Origin: Troglohyphantes excavatus
Lineage: Eukaryota; Arthropoda; Arachnida; Araneae; Linyphiidae
Length of the DNA stretch: 64,000 bases
NCBI GenBank assembly: GCA_963932185.1
Contig: OZ010674.1
Coordinates: forward strand, 34,006,511-34,070,510
Direction of reading: 5' to 3'
The translations under genes and the position numbers were made by a program. The notes under the pieces were generated by a model, which made no database searches, was not told where the DNA came from, and saw nothing but the letters and a program-made list of their open reading frames with translations. Below, piece by piece: positions 59,825 through 64,000 of the stretch. Within the stretch, counting starts at the first letter, position 1. Each line of letters opens with the position of its first letter.

Positions 59825-60606
59825 ATATTCTGTCTTGATACCCCCTCTGTGAGCATGGGTTATTAATTCTTTTGTTCTAAAACCCGATGACGTCATGTTA
59901 GGTTTAATTTGAAATAGAAATAAAGACAACAAAGGGAAAAGATCGTCAAACGGGGTCGTATAAACAAGATGCTCCAAAACATGCTATGGCAACCATGTTC
60001 GAGCAAAAACCACATAATTTCGTTAACCTTAAAATACTTCATTATAAGTTGCCAGTTTATTCTAAAGCAAAACCCTCTCCCATGTTTTCTATAATAGTTT
60101 TAAATTTATTGGCCCGCGAAAACACTCAGCACCTGCTCTTTGATTATTATCTAACTTTGTAATTTTTTTTTTTTTACTTTTTGTAATTTCCTCTTTGACT
60201 TAAATCCAGGACCATAGAATCAACCCAGACAAGTCGGCTAATATCTTCTTTTTTTATTTAGTTCTAAATATAGTTCAAGATCAGACACCCTTTTTTTTTA
60301 TCAAGCGACTGTATGAAGCTTCTTACATTAAAATGTAGTATTGCGCAATCTATAGGCGCCGAACGTTTGAGCATTTGACGTTATAAGGGTAATAATTCTT
60401 GTTTTATTACTGTTTGTGCATGTGATTTGCGGTTTTCCCTTCCCCCACCCCTTTCCCAACTAATCTGGAATACTTAAAAGTTGGGAATTTCGTCATCCGT
60501 CATTTAAAATTCCCTGATTTATGAAAATGTAAGCCCAAAGAAATAGCAAAAGAAAGCAAGGGAAGGATAGATCACCCAAATTGCCTTAAACTTAAAATAG
60601 ACCTCT

Positions 60607-60745
60607 GAACGGACCTCTCATTGGACGTCGCCGCAGTACAGCATATTGGACTATTGGCGACGGTTCGGGGCCCATCTTGAAGGAAAGACCCGTGAACAAT
60701 GCCTCATATATTTGAACCATGGTCAGATAACGAGGACAACACCTG
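60607..60745. mobile_element. SINE fragment inside the nested hAT
   Basis: GACGTCGCCGCAGTACAGC, GGCGACGGTTCGGGGCCCAT, TGAAGGAAAGACC and ACCATGGTCAGATAACGAGG follow the order of the 3' half of the SINE at 6648-7074. No clear target duplication is visible. It shows the hAT insertion predates or carried this SINE. Confidence 0.65.
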
Positions 60746-61663
60746 GCGCCGTTAAGTTAGTAAACTTCTTGTTTCTTTTAGATCTTTGAATTAAAATTAC
60801 CTTTATAATTTAAATTTAATTAATGGAAGTTAATATTTATTGGTAATAAGTAAATAATTTCTTTTGAATTAAATTATGTATATTTTACGTTTAATTTAAA
60901 ATCAGCAGTGTCGATTGTGTTGCACAATACCATGCAAGTCAAGTCTTTTGACTCCCACATTTCTTTAGCTCATGTAGCCTTTATATTATTCTTTACATTT
61001 TTGATCAACTAAAACGCTTATTACATCTTTAAATTACCATAACTATAAATTATCTAACTAATCGTTCCCACGCATATATTATAAGGATTCTCAAACTTTA
61101 AATTTGTTCTCTAAATTTATTTCGGAATTAGGGGTGATTTATTAATTTTAAAAATACATAGTTATTGACAGCTATTAAAAGTAGTTAATGACAGTGACAA
61201 CTGTTGCTTCCTCGATATTCAAATGCCAAACTATTCCTTTTTACTAATGAAAATTAATACTTTTTTTGAGAATTTACAGTTTGAAACTGTAATTATTTTT
61301 CTCAGGGTTCCGAAAGCCGCACCACAAATGCAGAATTGCAAATACTGCAGGAAATTTTCTGGGAATTGGAAGGGTGAGAAGATAAAATGTTCCTCATTTC
61401 TTTTTCAACACTGACAGAAATGGAAAGGATACCTATCCCTTTGTAGGTCGGTCAACAAGTATATTAATTAGATTTTGTGTAACAGTCCATATCCTTCCAT
61501 AAAAAAAATGGGGGGGAAGGAAATAATCGTAAAAGGGTTAGTTAATAATCGACCTGGGCGTCTCGTACCTATTTTAAGATAGTATCCTTTCCTTAAATAA
61601 TTCAAAACAACAGTAAATATAAATATGCAAAATTCATTGTTTTGGTGGTCAATATTTTTATTA

Positions 61664-61680
61664 CACCCCCCCCCCCCCGC
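61664..61680. repeat. Poly-C tract
   Basis: A run of about 15 C followed by GCGC lies close to the right end of the nested hAT element. Confidence 0.8.
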
Positions 61681-61832
61681 GCTCCACACACACTTGTTTC
61701 ATCTTGATCTTGCCCCCCCACTTTTACCACCCAATCGCCGCCACTGTTCTGGAAGACTATTCAGTTGACAAAGTTAAAAAACTTCAATATTAAAATAGCT
61801 CGGTTCGATCTTAAAAATTGTTTTATCCAAAT

Positions 61833-62576
61833 TGGGACGTCGTCAACAGTGTCGGCTCGTAGGGCAGCAAGTACAGCCGGACTAAACCTAAATTAATTAG
61901 TGTAATTTTAAAACTAAAATTATACATTTTACTAATTTTCTTAAATGAAGATTAGAATTGGAAATTAATACGAAATTTCTACGGAAAGTAAAAAACAACT
62001 CCGATAAATAGTAAACCTGTTGCGGTAATAAATTCAGAAGGGGAAAAAACTCCATTCAATCAAAACTGCAGCCGAAAAGTTCGAAATCGGCTGCATCGTT
62101 GCCATGACAACCTTACTTAGCATGACTTCCCCTACACGCTAAAATGGAGGTTGTGACGAAACAAATGCAGCCCAAAAGGATTTTTTCAAATCTGCTGTAC
62201 TTGGGACTGTGATGAATTGATTGGTTCGTGCGTGAATCTGCGGAGTGAGCTGGGGGGAAACCGAGAATTTACAAGAATCTCTCCAAACTGAAATAGTTTT
62301 CTGTTAAGTTTACATGTGTGTTGGTGTTTCGTTACTTAAATTAATATTAAAATTGACAGATTTGCAAGTTTAAAAAAAAGGAGAATGGATTTAATTTTCA
62401 AAAAATAAGTAGGTGTTTTCTATTTTTTTCGTATGCTATCATTTCGTAAAAATTTAAAGGAAAATTTGATTTTAGTAATAAATAGTAAAGAATTTCCGTT
62501 CATGTATGGTTGTGGAAAATAGGGGGTTTTACATGTTTTCGACTGCACTAACATTTTTGACCCCGGGCCGCCACTG
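61833..62576. mobile_element. Possible third hAT-type insertion
   Basis: The right end is GGGCCGCCACTG, and CAGTGTCGGCTCGTAGGGC begins at 61847, similar to the complement of the right end (CAGTGGCGGCCCGGGGTC). ATCCAAAT (61825-61832) and ATCCAAAG (62577-62584) would be a 7-of-8 target duplication, but 14 bases then separate it from the left CAGTG. The right flank appears to resume the older hAT transposase. The left boundary is uncertain. Confidence 0.5.
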
Positions 62577-62903
62577 ATCCAAAGTTACCTGTGGCAGCTT
62601 CTTAGTTCTTTTAATTCATCTCTAAATGAATTTGAATCACATCTAATCCAAGAATTACAATTTAACTTTCTACCACTACAAGATCTAGGGTCGGTAGTGT
62701 TAGAGAAAACTGTTTACATTTGAGGTTAAAGGTTTCTGCTCTTTAAACGAAATACAAAAATAACCATGTGAATTGTTATGTAAAGTATTAGAAAGCTTTG
62801 CGATTTTCCACACCAGATTTTTTAAACATGAAACAAGTCTATTATAAAGCATTTATTACATTATGCACTATAAACAATCTCTACAGCATAAATCTATTGC
62901 AAA
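62577..62903. other. Older hAT remnant and DHRS7-like 3' flank
   Basis: The minus strand of 62577-62690 (IRCDSNSFRDELKELRS) resembles the segment before the C-terminal block of hAT transposases. The rest, up to the dehydrogenase stop, would be its 3' UTR; a minus-strand AATAAA-type signal lies among several T-rich runs. Confidence 0.35.
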
Positions 62904-62967
62904 TCACCATCTTCCTTCTCTCAACTTCTCTGCTCGTTCCGGAGTGTATAGCTTTCCAATCAAAATT
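62904..62967 (-). CDS. DHRS7: DHRS7-like last coding exon
   Basis: This completes Lys and encodes ILIGKLYTPERAEKLREGRW then TGA. The acceptor is TTGTTTCAG. It is too short to be seen as an open frame by itself. Confidence 0.8.
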
Positions 62968-63963
62968 CTGAAACAAAAGAAGAGAGTGAATGTTAAACAC
63001 TGATATCACCTCACCAAGGCTAGCATAAGGACATTTAAATCACGATATTTTTAACCTACATCACAGCGAATGTTTTAACGGACGACAAAAGAAACGGAAC
63101 TCACTCGCAATCCTTCGATTACGAGTTTGAGCCACTGCTGCCCAACATCAATCACTAGATTTAAAATTAAACCATACTTCATTATGTTCATGGACTCATT
63201 TACAAATATGTAATGTCTCACACAGAACCATCTTCATTATTTTAAGTGTTCATTTCTATTCTCTTTTAATCCCTTTCATCATAGGATTTTTTTTTTTCGA
63301 ATATCCGTTAGAAAAGCTCATTTTATTTTATTCTTGTATGTTCTATCCTGATTTCTAATTGTCTCACCATTAGGTCTTTTTCTGTTCTATGCTGATAATC
63401 CTTCGTCTTCTACACAGAACCATCTTCACTATTTTAAGTGTTCATTTCTATTCTCTTTTAATCCCTTTCATCATAGGACTTCTTTTTTTTCTTCGAATAT
63501 CCGCGAATTAGAAAAGCTCATTTTATTTTATTCTTATATGTTCTATCCTGATTTCTAATTGTCTCACCAGTAGGTCTTTTTCTGTTCTATGCTGATAATC
63601 CTTCGTCAATGCCGTCAATTGTCTGTTCCGTATTGTCTCCGCGAACAGAACAGACAATGTTGAACGCAAGACATGTGACATCAAGCAAGAAAGGTTTAAT
63701 AACAAAACATATTTTATTGAAGAAATATAAGTGTATATCAAGAAAAAAAATGTAAAACCCTCCGTCTTTTTTTATTTATACAAAAAGAAAACTCACTTCC
63801 TGAAAAAAGTCGGAGTGTACTGCACCAAATAATAAAAAGTCAGATTAGGTTGTCCAGCGATCCATGCTTCGTCCAGTTTATGGGCTATCGCTACAGTCAT
63901 CAGTCTTCCACATCGATTAGTATGCATTCTCCTGTCTTTCGGATCCGTAGGTTTCCCGAATTT
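62904..63963 (-). CDS. DHRS7: DHRS7-like short-chain dehydrogenase/reductase, 3' part only
   Basis: Exons 63963-63797 and 62967-62904 join (phase 2) to the last ~76 residues: KFGKPTDPKDRRMHTNRCGR, LMTVAIAHKLDEAWIAGQP, then LVQYTPTFFRKILIGKLYTP and a stop. The pattern M-T-x-x-RC-x-RLM-x-x-(M/I)A-x-x-L-x-E-x-WI-x-x-QP-x-L-x-x-x-YLxQYxPT is the C-terminal signature of DHRS7-type SDRs, ER-membrane NADP(H)-dependent reductases. The Rossmann fold and Ser-Tyr-Lys catalytic residues would lie beyond the right edge. The C-terminus ends earlier than in human DHRS7. Family assignment is good; orthology to DHRS7 rather than DHRS7B/C is less certain. Confidence 0.8.
63220..63607. repeat. Tandem duplication, 2 x about 190 bp
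   Basis: 63220-63407 and 63412-63607 are almost identical (both start ACACAGAACCATCTTCA and end GCTGATAATCCTTCGTC) and differ mainly by a T-run length and a small indel. The duplication lies in the dehydrogenase intron and is recent. The duplicated unit is pyrimidine-rich on the plus strand. Confidence 0.9.
63797..63963 (-). CDS. DHRS7: DHRS7-like penultimate coding exon
   Basis: 55 codons plus two bases, entering in phase 0 after TGTTTCAG and ending at donor GGAA|GTGAGT. It contains RCGRLMTVAIAHKLDEAWIA, the conserved helix of this SDR group. Confidence 0.85.
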
Positions 63964-64000
63964 CTGAAACAAATATAACACTGGCTATATATGAAATAAC

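Larger units (their letters stand above)
59516..61754. mobile_element. Younger hAT-type element nested in the hAT remnant
   Basis: The element spans 59524-61746 (2223 bp). The ends are CAGTGGCGGCGATT and its exact inverted copy, followed inward by G-rich or C-rich tracts. Both sides carry the perfect 8-bp duplication TTCTGGAA (59516-59523 and 61747-61754), the hAT hallmark. I recognise no transposase inside. It contains G-runs at 59798-59822 and a SINE fragment at about 60607-60745. Confidence 0.88.

Noticed and set aside
59294..59977. 227-codon minus-strand open frame, the longest in the window
   Set aside because: Only its last ~76 codons (59294-59522) are hAT transposase; the rest crosses the insertion boundary into the nested element and its poly-G tract, so it is not one protein.
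63105..63160. tRNA-derived fragment (complement TGGCTCAAACTCGTAATCGA)
   Set aside because: Looks like part of a tRNA-type head but lacks a B-box; too weak to annotate.
1..64000. CRISPR arrays, operons, bacterial origin or prophage features
   Set aside because: Spliced genes, tRNA without CCA, SINEs and Helitrons show animal nuclear DNA; no spaced direct-repeat array was seen.

Overview
The window is nuclear DNA from an AT-rich arthropod. Coding exons are short and widely separated, with GT/AG splice sites and long introns full of tRNA-derived SINEs, hAT, Tigger, Helitron and MITE copies. Arthropod affinity rests on the STAR/KH protein, whose nuclear tail (KQQRR ... REHPYQR) looks like insect HOW(L) rather than vertebrate QKI-5. 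A chelicerate is plausible but cannot be shown from the sequence alone.

Layout: (1) 1-16.4 kb has no supportable protein gene, only repeats: a full SINE with a 12-bp target duplication, a palindromic MITE, and a ~0.7-kb inverted-repeat element. (2) 16.88-~29.8 kb, plus strand: held out wings / quaking (how), seven coding exons, with a choice of C-terminal tails (read-through tail, nuclear HOW(L)-type tail, and a candidate third tail) and a long 3' region. (3) 31.0-32.1 kb: a short Helitron and an intact intron-containing tRNA-Met(CAT) gene on the minus strand. (4) 32.84-48.46 kb, plus strand: NARS2, mitochondrial asparaginyl-tRNA synthetase, 12 coding exons joining in phase to 496 residues. 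(5) 48.61-58.65 kb, minus strand: ATP5IF1, the mitochondrial F1Fo-ATPase inhibitor, 107 residues, with a second, homologous but histidine-poor terminal exon. (6) 59.1-62.6 kb: a decayed hAT element interrupted by at least one younger hAT-type element with a perfect 8-bp duplication, itself carrying a SINE fragment. (7) 62.9-63.96 kb, minus strand: the last two coding exons of a DHRS7-like short-chain dehydrogenase, whose remainder lies beyond the right edge.

The genes do not form a pathway. NARS2 and ATP5IF1 both encode mitochondrial matrix proteins and converge tail to tail with 148 bp between stop codons. I found no new multi-gene system. The best candidates for undescribed biology are alternative exons: a third how tail and a duplicated, His-poor ATP5IF1 coiled-coil exon. 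Exon joins were checked by reading phase by hand; no alignment or expression data were available.
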